This document shows, in pieces, positions 21,806 to 32,710 of a DNA stretch of 64,000 bases (the stretch's first letter is position 1; every line of letters begins with the position of its first letter). The DNA lies in contig JAAROD010000081.1 of assembly GCA_012274445.1 (NCBI GenBank), positions 806,001 to 870,000 of the forward strand, written 5' to 3'. Below the pieces are notes generated by a model. It was given only the letters and a program-made list of their open reading frames with translations. It made no database searches and was not told where the DNA came from. The stretch comes from Sclerotiophoma versabilis (Eukaryota; Ascomycota; Dothideomycetes; Pleosporales; Didymellaceae). The position numbers were made by a program, and so were the translations under genes.

Positions 21806-22695
21806 TTTGCTGGTGTAGCAATCGCGCCAATGTACTGGGAGCACAACTGAACAGAGCAATGTAGAGCAATAAGGTCGACGGGTGGAGTGTTGCGTGTTAT
21901 GTGGGAGCCTGCAATGTTGATGTGCTGCTCTGGCCTCTAGTCGCAGGGGTCGTGGCCAGTTCGGCGTGGGCGGTGATGAGATAAGATTAGATCCTGGGTC
22001 GCAACGTTGCAGGATGCACGTAATCTGCACCCGTCTTCAGCCTCTTGACTCTTTCCCAGAACCTCTCTAGTTTCTTCACAGTGGCATTGTCTAGACATGT
22101 GGTATATATTTGCGAGGGTATACGCTCAGCAAGCTCTGCCGTTCACAAGACTAACCAAACATATCTTCAAGGCTGGTAATAGTGCATTACAGATCGGCTA
22201 CACAACACACAGCATGCTCCGTACTTCTTGGTAAGGCGTTCTCTACGCAAGAACACCTTTGATGGCCAGAGATTCTAGCATCTGGGCATTATGTATGTCT
22301 TCAACAACAACCGCGGCACCCATGGCAGCTAAAGACTGTTTCTGAAGGATTCAGCTTGTTGCATGGGTACCCATCCCGAGGGGCGCCTGTTATCGACACC
22401 AAAGCAACACTCCTGCCTTATCAGGCAATTCCATCAGCCGCTAAAGCTTTCAAGCCTCATCTGTGCTCGACTCCAGGAACACCAACATCACTAACAACTA
22501 GACATCCAAAGCTTTGTGAGCCTGTCATTCAAGACTCTAACCGCGTCGTATCACTATTACTAGGCAGAAGACGCACAAGTAAATGCTCAGACAGCTTCGA
22601 CTTTCGCCCCTTGCCTTCCCACTAGCCGGATCAAGCCCTCTGCGTAGCTCCTGCACCTTGAGGCGACAGGTGGAAGAGTTGGAGTTATTTACGAT
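21806..22695. promoter_or_regulatory. Divergent intergenic region, SEC13 (-) / GIY-YIG-like (+)
   Basis: 890 bp lie between divergent start codons. A TATATA-like run occurs near 22101-22108 (GTGGTATATATTTG). I found no supported gene inside; the longest open frame (22356-22625) has no domain. Confidence 0.4.
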
Positions 22696-24031
22696 ATGGC
22701 GAGTTCTCAAAATTCATCTCAAAATGTGCACACGGCTCGAACGTGGGTCTCAAACTCATCAACCACCACATCGACGTCGACTGCAAGAATGAATGACATT
22801 CCTGCTCAACTATCACCAGCACAGATCGAAGCACAAGGCATACTGAAGCACTTGTTATCAAAACTGCAAGAGCCGGAATCAAAATACTATGCTCGGTACG
22901 GTAAGTGGACAGAACGCCACCCACGCCTTGACGACTTCTGCCTCCGCTGCATTCGCCCGCAAGTCTGGTCCTACCTGAACGGGCGATGGAGCCTCGATGC
23001 GTACGTCCAAACCCACCCACCAACCACTTTACCGAGTGACCAAAGGCTGTACTATCTGAAGAATCATTTTATCTGTTCGGTGGGATGTTGTTGTACGGGC
23101 TTCTGCAAATTCTTGTAATCCTTAACGATGTTATCAGACTCTAGAAGGTCTGCAGAATAACACTGAGCACATCGCATAAAGCCAGGCACGTAACTGGCTT
23201 GCTCTGCTGCTCGAGCGAGAAAGGTCCACTGAATAGTTAGAACACTTTTCCAGATAGTACGACCGACCATCAACCGACTTAACGAACCAACTCCTCTGAA
23301 TACAGCAATACTAATGTTGCAGCAGGCTCAAACTCATCACCGGTGACCTGCGCACCGAATCCCGCGCCATTTATCTCAACGGCATCCTGGGGCTCGACAA
23401 GCGCGTCCGCATATACATCGGGCAAGCCTCCTCGCTGCGCCCGCGTATCGCCCAGCATTTAAACTTCCGCTACCGCCGCGACAACCCCAGCTTGCACTAC
23501 CACGCGCTGCAGGCCTCCGTCTATAACGCCATTGGCGTGCTCGCCGTGCTCCCATCACCAAATATGGGCGGGCACGGGCTCCCGGGCATGGACGATCCTG
23601 GACTGCTGTTGAATGTGCTGGAGATGTGGATGAGTCTTGTCTTCAGGACCTTGCCTGCCTCTGCGCTGGAAGAATGGATACCAAGTGATATGAGCCCGGC
23701 GAGGAGGGAAGGGAAGGAGGGGGTGTTTGGAGGGTTGAATATAAGATGCCCGCTTGATCAAGGAGATAGCAAGTCAGACTGGGTCGATCTCAGGGGAAGC
23801 GACGATCCGTTGGTGAGAGATTACCTGGGTGTTGGTGGCGCGAAGGATAGCAAGCCTGAAGACCTACAGGACGAGGTTGAGAAAAGGAAGAAGGAGTACG
23901 CTGATAAGGCGAAGAGGCTGAATCAGGGCTCGAGGAGGCCAAGCTCAACAACTAACACTTGGATAGTCTTTGGCATGGGGGTAGTTGTGGGCTTCGCATT
24001 AGTGAAGGGCTTCAGCGGACCGACACGGTGA
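22696..24031 (+). CDS. GIY-YIG-like domain protein with C-terminal membrane anchor
   Basis: There are two exons with an uncertain long intron: the best phase-consistent joint is 22696-23048 plus 23323-24031 (donor GTACTA, acceptor GTTGCAG), giving 353 residues. The N-terminal part carries SPAQIEAQGILKHLLSKLQ and a Trp/Cys-containing segment (RLDDFCLRCIRPQVWSYLNG). After the joint, RAIYLNGILGLDKRVRIYIGQASSLRPRIAQHL carries a GIY-then-YIG arrangement with the following Arg and a His-rich turn, as in GIY-YIG nuclease folds. The tail is charged and coiled, then TWIVFGMGVVVGFALVKGF looks like a single membrane span. I do not know the function, and whether the catalytic Glu is present was not established. 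The intron (about 274 nt) is longer than its neighbours, and a second small exon inside it is possible. Confidence 0.62.
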
Positions 24032-24769
24032 AGCGACTATAGCTTACTTTCAAAGACAGGCAAATAGAGATGAGAACCAACTACAGCAGAGGTTCAATCC
24101 AGGTCGCTGGAAACTACCCTCCGCCTCTATTGAAACCTGCGTAGCGGCTTTACGTGACACTAGGAGTGGCAATTTCAGGCTCTCAAACGTGGATAGGTAA
24201 TACCGCAACACATAGGATATCTTGTTCATATATATGCACCTAAGCTACGCATCGATATAGAGCAGCATATAAGGTTTTCAGCCGTCCGGCGGACGCCTCT
24301 CTCAACTACCAAGAGAGTGCTCAGGCGGACCCTGTAGAATGAAGGCTAATAGAGAGAGAGCGGTTCCTGCGCCCACTGTGCAGCAGATAAAGCCGTCCAA
24401 TGATGTGGTTGCAGGCTGCAGTGAAGGAGAGATGGTCAGCGTGGTGTTGATCATAGTGCTTCATGTGGAGACCTGAGAACCACTTGAACTTTGCTGCAGG
24501 ACATCAGTGAAGGGAAAACCTTGGAAATAATGAGATGAACTATCAGCATCCACTGTGGTCACTTTCACAAGCTCAGTGATGCACAAGGAAGTAGCGGAAG
24601 CAATCTTAGTCGATTTTTAGTTGAAGAGCTTAGACTGCTGTTTACTCAAACATGCTGGTGTACGCAAGGTCATACTGGAAAACTGGCGCATCTTCAAAAA
24701 TGAGTCTTTTCGGAAAGCTGATATTCCCGTGCCCTAGAAAGATGGAGAAGAGCCGTCGCTCAGCGGATG
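24032..24769. other. Convergent 3' intergenic region
   Basis: It lies between the GIY-YIG-like gene (+) and the Tgl-like gene (-), both ending here, so it should hold two 3' UTRs. Only a short GAGAGAGAG run near 24352-24360 was noted. Confidence 0.5.
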
Positions 24770-26493
24770 CTATCCCCCAAAGCTCTCTGCCCTAGCTCTC
24801 CTGTGTGTTCTCCCAATCTGCCCAAAGTCCTGGCTTCCATGCACTGACCTGATCTCGCCCCGACTCCCGCTCTTTCGCAACCCGCCACTCCTCACACTCT
24901 CAAACGGCTTCCGCCTCCTTACCAACTGATATCCCCTATCCAGCTCCACCTCGATTGCGCAGCGAATCTTCAGCGCTGTAACCGCAGGCCATACACTCCT
25001 CTCGCCCTTCAGTATCCAATAATCAATAGCCTCCTTTGTCGGATTCTCCAGCAATTTGAAAAAGTCCCCTGGAGTAAGCTCAGGAACCAGCGTCAGACTC
25101 GCGCCAGGAACGTTTTCGTCGAGCAGGAATCTGCGTATCGACGGACTCAGATAACCCAATTCATCTAGCTGATTCAGTCGATGCTGTACCTCTAGTACCA
25201 CAAGTCTTAGAATCGGCATGCTGAGCTTCCAGCGCCCATCTTGTCTGGGATTCGGGTGGTGCAGGTCGGAGCGCAGGAAGGGTGCGAGGTATGGCCGTGC
25301 TTGGGAAACGATAAAGTGGTTGACGTTGAAGAGCTCGGCTATGCGGTGGAGCGGTGATTGGCGGTCGGTGTAGTAGGCATGCGTCCAGGGGCGGAATGTG
25401 GTTTCTGAGGCCGGGGACCATGGGACGATGGCGCCGGATTCGTCTTTGCACATAAGGACGACAGGATTGTAGAGAGTCGAGGATGAGGTTGCGTTGGAGG
25501 CAAGAGCGGCAGACCAAATGAGCTAGTAGTGTCAGCAGAGTGTTCTTTTGTAGGGTGGGTGCTACTGACTACGTTCGGCGCTGTGAGGTAGTTGAGCAGA
25601 TTTGGCACACCTCCACCGCTAGTGGTCACGGTGATGTTCAGCACCCGCTTTGTCCTGGTGTATGCTTCTTCGAAGGTGAGATCACCTACGTTCGCCCTCA
25701 GGAGCTGCTCCAGCACGCCGACATCGAGGAAGTGGCCCTCCTGCCACCACCGTCTGACACGGCGCGTAAGAGTCTCGAACCAGCCGCTGCCTTTCGAGCC
25801 CTTCTTTCGTGGGCGCTTCGTGAAAGCGGTGAGGTCGATGTTCTTCCCATTGAGGAAGTCCAGCAGCTCGTCTTCAGAATGGACGCCGACCAAGGCTGCA
25901 ATGATGGCGCCTGTTGCGGTCCCGGCGATAATGCGAGGAAGCAGACCGCGCAGGTGGAGAGCCTTGACAACACCCAGGTGACAAATGCCGAAGATCTGTC
26001 CGCCTTGCAACACCAGCACTGATCTTCCAAATGCCTGCCTTGTGTCATGCAAGACATCCAGCTTCGCCTGGTTCGTCAAGCCGGTATCCGAGCTTGCCGC
26101 CGTCGGATACTGGGTGAGGTATTCGATCGCATACGCGACTTGGGTCACATAGTCTTCGATCAGCAGCTTCGTTCCGCCATAAGCACGGTTGAACAGACGC
26201 GGCGCAGTTATATTTCCGAGGTTGCGCACTAGGCCGCTCCGCAGCAGACCAATTAGCCCCAGCATGTCATCGTATTCGTGGGCCTCGATGATGGCCGTGA
26301 GGCGCTGGTGTATGAGGCGGTAGTTGTAGTACTTGCTGGTGGCATTTTGGCGCCAGAGATCGTAGCCCTGCAGCTCGTCGAGATGGTAGGCTGCAGCTTC
26401 CCATTCTTCGAAACAGCGTGCATCTGCGATTGTCTCGAGGAGTAGCTCTCGCGCGCTCTTCTTGGTCCACCATGCAAGGAGTCGCTTTAGCAT
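24770..26493 (-). CDS. Patatin/DUF3336 triacylglycerol-lipase-family protein (Tgl3/4/5-like), catalytic residues apparently lost
   Basis: Exon 1 is 25570-26493, the intron is 25523-25569 (47 nt, GTCAGT...CTACTAG), and exon 2 is 24770-25522; the product has 558 residues. The DUF3336-like N-terminus (FEEWEAAAYHLDELQGYDLW) leads into a patatin domain: oxyanion-loop region VLVLQGGQIFGICHLGVVKAL (about 160-179), then RIIAGTATGAIIAAL, and the well-kept LIWSAALAS and LFNVNHFIVSQ segments. Family members hydrolyse triacylglycerol or phospholipids at lipid droplets using a Ser/Asp dyad. Here the GxSxG box reads G-T-A-T-G (191-195) with Ala193 in the nucleophile place. The usual DG(S/A)...DLP stretch before LFNVNHF reads HAYYTDRQSPLHRIAE, with Ala357 where Asp is expected. 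Everything else is intact, so I read it as a full-length, probably non-catalytic homologue. Confidence 0.85.
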
Positions 26494-26925
26494 CGGGCGT
26501 TAGTGGGAGGCCTGCAAGTAGCCTTTACAGCAGCATCGAGGAGCAACACACCCGTAGCCAGAACAAGAAGATCTCAGCAAAGCAGCCAAAGACGCTCCAC
26601 AGTAACGCGCCAGCCATTGTGACAAAGTCTAGGGGATCAGCTGATGACGCCACTGAGTGGCATGTCGTCGCGTTGCTTGTCGCGCGGCTCGGACCTGTGC
26701 TGTCATGGAGAAGTTTGGTTTTGAAGTAAGCATTCACATGTGAAAGCAGGCGTCGCGGGAACGAAGCGTCGGGGTGCCGATGCCGAGACGGAGGGATCGT
26801 GCGGAGGGTATCGCGCTAGCTGCATGCCGCCGCTTGACAAACTATGACGCATTGGGGTAGTAACGACGGTGCTTCAATAAACTGTTTGGCCAACCCTCCC
26901 AAACTCTTGCAATTGCTAGTGCAAC
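26494..26925. promoter_or_regulatory. Divergent promoter, Tgl-like (-) / CPDase (+)
   Basis: 432 bp separate the two opposite start codons. No TATA box or repeat was seen. Confidence 0.45.
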
Positions 26926-27564
26926 ATGCCTGGCTCATCTCTTTGGCTACTTCCGCCAGAAGCGCATCCTCTCAACAACGCGCTTACATCCCTGATCAAG
27001 CGAATGGCCTCACGTTTCGGCTCATCCGCTCTCTTCATTCCGCACGTTACATTGACGTCTGACCTGGTCTGCCCCTCCACTTATGCATCAGAACCCCAGA
27101 AATGGCTTGACTCTCTGCATTTCCCAGCTAGTGATCATGTGCAGGTCGAGTTTGGAAAGTTGGACAGCGAGGATGTTTACTTCCGCAAGCTCTACATCAA
27201 GTGCCAAAAGACCGCTGGACTGAAAGCGCTAGCCACAGTCTGTAGGCAGCAGGTTGCTAATCACGAAGATGAGGAGACCGCCAGGAAGTGGGCGGAAGAA
27301 ACCTATAATCCGCATGTGAGCTTGTTGTAGTAAGTCCCGTGCAATCGTTCACTTGAGATGCCATGTTTGACCCCTTGACACAGTCATGACTGCCCGCCGG
27401 TCGACGCAAATGGCCTTGAAGAGACGAGCAAGCTCGCTCAGGAGGAAGGCATTGACCTTGTCAAGCGAAGTGAGGGGTTGTCTTGGACGGGAGGCCGCGT
27501 TGTGCTCGTTGCGACGGACAAACCGACTTCTGAGTGGACGCCCATCGCCCAGAGGGTGCTTTAA
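26926..27564 (+). CDS. CPD1: 2',3'-cyclic-nucleotide 3'-phosphodiesterase (2H phosphoesterase)
   Basis: This enzyme hydrolyses ADP-ribose 1'',2''-cyclic phosphate and 2',3'-cyclic nucleotides, the waste products of tRNA splicing. Exon 1 is 26926-27329, the intron is 27330-27383 (54 nt, GTAAGT...CACAG), and exon 2 is 27384-27564; the product has 194 residues. The two catalytic H-x-T/S motifs are present: H40-V-T42 (FIPHVTLTSD) and H130-V-S132 (NPHVSLLYHD), the second completed across the splice junction. The start MPGSSLWLLPP and the closing GRVVLVATDKP segment fit the fungal Cpd1 family and its length. Confidence 0.9.
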
Positions 27565-27959
27565 TGCGTCATTATCTTGTGATTGCATCTTGAGCATTTG
27601 TCAGTCAATGCGAAGAAACTTGATGTCTGCTTGTCGCTCCGTACTGCCGAGCTAGCTAGCCATGTGAAGCAGTCAGTACGTTTTAGTACGAGCCGCTTGA
27701 GGCTGCTGTGGCTGAAGAACAGTGGATACCTAGGTACCGCATGTGTACTTAAGTAAAGCTAAAATAAGCCAAACGTCACAGACGTCATTGAGGGGTAGTT
27801 ATGCGAACACACCTCGATGACATATGTAAGACTGATTTGGAAGGGTTTATAGAAATGTGTAAATCTTTCATTTTTCATTATAACAGAATATTGCATATGG
27901 TATCTACATACTCATCGCTAAATAAGATATTAGGAGATCAGGACGCATGAATTGTACAT
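27565..27959. other. Convergent 3' intergenic region
   Basis: It lies between two genes that both end here. It is AT-rich near 27840-27950 (likely polyadenylation regions) and contains no gene. Confidence 0.5.
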
Positions 27960-29060
27960 CTATTTCATGAAACCGCGCTTGCCATCACCGTCGGCATCGA
28001 CCTTGGGGTTGAGCTTGTCCATCAAGCTGGGCTTCTTGTGCTCGCTAGAGACAGAGTCGCGGGTATGGGTGTTGTGAGCGTCAGCCCTGGAACGGTCCTC
28101 AGTAAGGGCATCAGGCATGCCATCCTTGGTAGTGTGGGTGCGGTTGTCGCGAGCGAAGTCGTTGTGCTGCTGGCCATGGTGCCCAGCAGCGCCAACACCT
28201 GCCTCGCGGTGGCCAGTGAGACCAGAACCAGAGCTGCCGCTGCTGTGGGAATGTGTACCAGTGAGGCCGGAGCCAGTGTTGGTGCCCTGAGCAGCGTTCA
28301 ACTCACGCTGGCTCAGACCAGTAGCATCGTTGCCGTGACGGGCAGTGTTGTCGTAGTCGCCGTGGCGTGCATCGCCAGAGACGTGGTGGTGATCGTGGTG
28401 ACCCTCGGTGTTACGGATCGCACCAAAACCTCCAGCAGTACCAGCGCCAATGTTCTTGGGCACACCCTCGAAGGCATCGTAGCGCTCCTCACGGCCAGTG
28501 AGAGCTCCACCCTTGTTCTTGAATTCGTCCATAGTCATGGCAGGCAGAGCGGTAGTGCTGTGGTGGGTAGCCTTGTTGTGATGAACTTCGTGAATAGGAA
28601 CAGTGGTGTGAACAACATTGGGCTGGATGGTCTCCTTCTGAACAACGGGCTGGATGGTCTCGTGAATGTGGTGGTGGACATGCTCACCACCAATGGCAGC
28701 GGCAGCACTTTGGCTGTGGGTGGTGGCATCTACACGGCGCTCATCCTTGAAGTGGGCCTGCTCTTCTACGAGGTTTCTCTTTGTGGTGTCGTGGTCGCGG
28801 TGGTCGAATTCGCGGTGCTGAACAGCGCCGAGTTTAGCAGTGTGTGCCTCAGGGAGAACCTCGCGGTCCTGGACCGGCTGAACTGTGCGGTGGTAGTGGT
28901 CCTGGTGAACCTCCTTGTCGACGGCGGTCTGAACCTCCTCGTGAACGTGGGGCTTAACAACCTCGTGCTGAACAGCAGGGGCAACGGACTCATGAACAGT
29001 GGTGTCGTGGTGTCCAGACTTGGACATGAAGTCAGTGATAGCTGCCTTGGCCTTGTCCAT
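27960..29060 (-). CDS. His-rich hydrophilic stress/allergen-like protein
   Basis: This intronless 366-residue protein is extremely hydrophilic and rich in His, Asp, Gly and Thr, with no signal peptide or membrane span. The N-terminal part (about residues 24-80) carries the diagnostic block VQHEVVKPHVHEEVQTAV...HQDHYHRTVQPVQDREVLPEAH. A second related block comes near 128-165 (HVHHHIHETIQPVVQKETIQ and PIHEVHHNKATHH). The rest is low complexity, with a His-rich cluster (EGHHDHHHVSGDARHGDYDN) and repeated GSGLTG motifs. It ends MDKLNPKVDADGDGKRGFMK. Similar fungal proteins are often labelled allergens or stress-induced; the molecular role is unknown. Metal or desiccation-linked roles are guesses. 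The neighbouring gene at 30689-32328 has the same block, so the two are probably related. A TATA box precedes the gene. Confidence 0.82.
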   Translation of the reverse strand: MDKAKAAITDFMSKSGHHDTTVHESVAPAVQHEVVKPHVHEEVQTAVDKEVHQDHYHRTVQPVQDREVLPEAHTAKLGAVQHREFDHRDHDTTKRNLVEEQAHFKDERRVDATTHSQSAAAAIGGEHVHHHIHETIQPVVQKETIQPNVVHTTVPIHEVHHNKATHHSTTALPAMTMDEFKNKGGALTGREERYDAFEGVPKNIGAGTAGGFGAIRNTEGHHDHHHVSGDARHGDYDNTARHGNDATGLSQRELNAAQGTNTGSGLTGTHSHSSGSSGSGLTGHREAGVGAAGHHGQQHNDFARDNRTHTTKDGMPDALTEDRSRADAHNTHTRDSVSSEHKKPSLMDKLNPKVDADGDGKRGFMK

Positions 29061-30688
29061 TGTGATGTGTTGTGTTGTTGATTGGTGTAAGAGTGATAAA
29101 AGTCGGGATGAAGAAGATCTTGGAGTTGTGAAGCTCGGAGAATTGATGTTTGATGATGGTATGATGATGAGCTTGAGCTGTAGCTGCTAGAGCTCTTTAT
29201 ACCTCTACACTGTCGCAGCCTACGCAGAACGACGTAATTGACAGGAGCTCAAAGCCCATAAAGCTTGCTCGGTGCCCATTCACGGCACACCAGGTCAGCC
29301 CCAGCACCCATGACTGACCTAGCTCCTTCATGCATACGTGTGGCGATGTTCATTGGCTCCAAAACGTGGACTCGATGTTGACGGGTCCCGCTCTGTGGTA
29401 TTGACAGTAGCTCCGAGGGCTGGAATCACAAAGACGTGTTTGTTAATGTACGTCAGGAGTACCTCGAATCAGCCCATCAGCCACTTTACGCCGTCACAAT
29501 AGGCATTACGCTTGACGTAGAGTTCATGCTCAGAGACGAGTGGAGCACGGTGATCCGGTCCTTCCTAGGACTTCCGCTGAGGCTGCTAGCCCACCTACCT
29601 CGCAACTTTCACGGCGCTACGAATTCACTGGCAAACCTCACCTCGAAAACATTGTTAAACTTAGCCGAGTTTGTGTATGTTCACATGTGCCGTAAGAGCG
29701 AACATGGAGAAGTGAAGATCTGCACCAGGGTGGCACTGGGGTGATGTGATTGATCTTGATCGGTTAGGGAATGGTGTCTGTGCGCATGCCCAAAAAAACA
29801 CGACAGAACGGCAAGGCAAGCACCTTTTCGATGTTGTTCGTCCCCACACTCCCTACGCGTTGCCCGCAGGGGTGCCTGTCGCATCCTGTTTCGCTCTCTG
29901 GCCGGAGCCATAGCCCCGCCGAGACTGACGCACTGAAAATCATCCTCCTTGTTGGTACGCTAGTACGATCAGCAGCGGAGCCGTCCGCTGTTGGCCACCT
30001 CATTTGTTTGTCGTCATCCCGTCTTTGTATGCCCACCACGCCCACTGCAAACACGCGGTGCTCGCCACAGTGCCTAAGTGGGCCTGATATGCTACTGTTG
30101 ATCGTTGAGCGATTGTTGTACGAGAAGAAGTGAGTATCACGATGCTTCTACGTCATCAAGGACGCCGTGCATCAGTAGCAGCCTCGACTGAGTACTCGCT
30201 TGGGTCCATCAAGAAGGGAATGCCGTGGGAGCTTAGTAGAAGAAAAGAAGCAGGCAGGCCGGAGTGTCTAGATCTCTCGGAGACTCCGCCATCATTTGCG
30301 ATTGAATCTGCCGCGCTCTGCCGTGCCACTATGATACACTGACGAGCCACGGCGTCACCATAAGGGTCCATGGTCCATGTCCGCGGTTGAACATTCGACC
30401 GTGGTGTCTATGAACGGCTTCTGGACTGTTCTTTTTGGTCCACCGAATGATTTTGTGCTTCAAAAAACTTCGCTTCTTTATTCGATAGCATTCTAACCTC
30501 TAGGAAAGCACTTTGCATGCGTCATAGTCTCCTACGGCCCATATTGTAACCTTGCGAATCCTGCACCTGAATTTGTAAGTTGTACCTGTGTTGCGTGCTT
30601 TCGGCGTAAGTTCCCTACCTAATTTTTTTTTTTTGAAGCTTTGCGTATTCATCGTTTTACCTATGTCTCCTTGTGGGAAACAAACATC
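29061..30688. promoter_or_regulatory. 1.6-kb divergent region between the two His-rich-domain genes
   Basis: It holds the TATA box at 29196-29201 for the left gene and a T-run (about 14 T) near 30622-30635, just before the right gene's start. The longest open frame (29436-29744) has no domain or splice partner. No repeat was recognised. Confidence 0.4.
29196..29201 (-). promoter_or_regulatory. TATA box of the His-rich allergen-like gene
   Basis: Read on the minus strand, GGTATAAAGAG lies about 136 nt upstream of the start codon at 29060. It is the clearest TATA element seen in the window and fits a strongly inducible gene. Confidence 0.55.
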
Positions 30689-32328
30689 ATGCAACGAAAA
30701 TTGAAGTCCGTCTTCCGGAAGTCCAGTAAATCAAGGGGCTCCTCGGGTCAATCTGAGCAATTGAAGAGCAATAATCACCACGCCGAACCAAGTCCACCAC
30801 GTGGTGATAAGCACCGCGTGTCCTCAGATAGGCGTGGCCGCGCCTCCGTCGACTCATCCGCGACTGGATCTGTCTATACCAGCCGTAGCAGACCTGTCAG
30901 TTCGATCTACGATAGCCCTCAGAGTCAAGCTTTTGTAAGGCACACGCCAGCCGGTGATTCCGCGTCGTCTTCCGACCCCAATGGCGGTGCCATATCGAAC
31001 GACTATAAGGCGTATCTGCCTGTCCTCTCTCCAGTGAACGACGACCACGGCGACGAATACGTTACAATTAGTGGGGCTGGGCGACAGCTTACTGGAGAGA
31101 GTGAAGTACGACACGAGGAAGATGTCGCCGATCGCAATATCGCGCGATACAGTAACTCAACGAATAGTAGTAACCGTAGGGAGCCTGCTTCGAACTTAAT
31201 ACCCGGCCGTCAGCACTTGCGCAGAGCTTCCATTGGTCAAGACGTGGTGACGAACGGCGGCCTCACTGATGGCATTCGTCTACATACGGAGACAGCCTCA
31301 CACGAAAAAAGATCGAGCATTCCTATCAAAACTACCCGAGTCGAACCTGGGTGGGAGGGGAGGAAACCGCGTACCTCGAACGACGATAACCGCGGGTCTC
31401 ACTCATTACAAGACGCTACAGTGGCTCAAGGATCACAAGCTGACGTCCATTATGCTAACATGGAGGGAAGTGCAAACGGCGAAGAGACTGCATTGGCCAA
31501 GAAATTACGTGAGGATGGAGTTGTGGATCTCAGAAATACGGTCGATACAGACGGAGAAATTACATGGGCTCCTGGTGCGTACTCTCTGTCCTCTGTCACT
31601 TTGCTATACTACATTCTCTTGAACAACCTTGCTCTACACGCTGAACACGTACTGAATTTGAAACAGCTGTTACACATGAAGTGATCAAGCCACATCAGCA
31701 TGAGATTATTCAGCATAAGATCTACCGCGAAATTCACAACTACGAACATTTCCATCGTATACAGCCTGTTGTCATGACAGAAGTCCTCCCTCCTCGTCAC
31801 TGGATCCCTAACCCAGATGGAGAGGGGCTCATCGAAATATCTGCTGACGAGTTACCTGCCCGTACTGGAGAGAACCGTTGGTGGTCAATCTGCGAGCACT
31901 CGAGCCCTTACTCCCGCCAGACGACGATACCCAAGTATCGCACGGAGCCGGAGATTATAGAAGCGGGTACCTTCATGACCGAAGGAGGTTACGAGCGAAG
32001 AGAGACAATCATCATCCACCCACCAACACTGGCTGACCTCACTGGGTACGGTGGGCCAGTGCAGCCTATGCATTTCGACCATAAGACTGGCAAGAGCTGG
32101 ATGGGAGAGCTTACGACGATGGAAAAACTTCAGACACTCCAACAAGAGCTTGACCGTGCTCCGGATGCACGACAGTTCAACATGGATGGACTTGCAGAGA
32201 GCCTCCCAAAGGTGTCTTCAGACTCGACTCGTAGGGGTTCTAATTCCATCCCCGCTCGCAAGCCAATTAGCGGATATTCCCCTACAGTACGCGGCTCGAA
32301 TGTTGGACGAAAGATGGTTGCGACATGA
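30689..32328 (+). CDS. Large Ser-rich protein with the same His-rich block as its divergent neighbour
   Basis: Exon 1 is 30689-31574, the intron is 31575-31666 (92 nt, GTGCGT...AAACAG), and exon 2 is 31667-32328; the product has 515 residues. The first 290 residues are basic, Ser/Arg/Asn-rich and probably disordered (MQRKLKSVFRKSSKSRGSS). Across the junction lies the block AVTHEVIKPHQHEIIQHKIY...HNYEHFHRIQPVVMTEVLPPRH, matching the neighbour's VQHEVVKPHVHEEVQ...HYHRTVQPVQDREVLPEAH. It continues HWIPNPDGEGLIEI and a Thr/Pro-rich tail. The function is unknown. The splice junction falls exactly at the domain start, suggesting the block was a separate module. The ATG context is CATCATGC. Confidence 0.75.
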
Positions 32329-32710
32329 GCAAACGACTTTCTTAATTCTTACCGTATTTCACTTACCCTGTGAATATATTCTGTAACTTTTGCAAGGAGG
32401 AAAGGGAGGTGTCGATGACTGGTATCTCTCAGGATAGAGCGTGGTTGTCCGAGCACTTGAATGATGACATTTGAAGCAAGCATGGCGTTCGGCATGGTAT
32501 CTAATAAAACGATCCCAACAAATAATCTTTCTCTGCGTGTTCGACGTTCTTCAATCTTGCATTCTCGCCTTGCCGTTGCTCGCATTTACCTTCCATAACC
32601 AGCTGAGTTACGATTGCGTCACTCAGCAATCAGCGATATTTGATTTAGTACTGCCTCCAATTACTCGCTCTTCATCTTGAGTCCAACACCTCTATATTCC
32701 GAAAGCACGG
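32329..32710. other. 3' flank of the 515-residue gene
   Basis: Nothing is recognised beyond the likely 3' UTR. Confidence 0.4.

Noticed and set aside
23064..23273. 69-codon minus-strand frame inside the presumed intron of the GIY-YIG-like gene
   Set aside because: Protein-like at first sight, but short, without a partner and inside a transcribed gene; kept only as a reason the intron is uncertain.
28038..29081. 347-codon open frame on the plus strand opposite the His-rich gene
   Set aside because: It is an antisense shadow caused by the codon pattern of the His-rich gene; Val/Leu/Ser-only composition, no domain.
31325..31350. GTCGAACCTGGG resembling a tRNA T-arm on the minus strand
   Set aside because: It lies within a coding exon and no anticodon or acceptor stem pairs around it.
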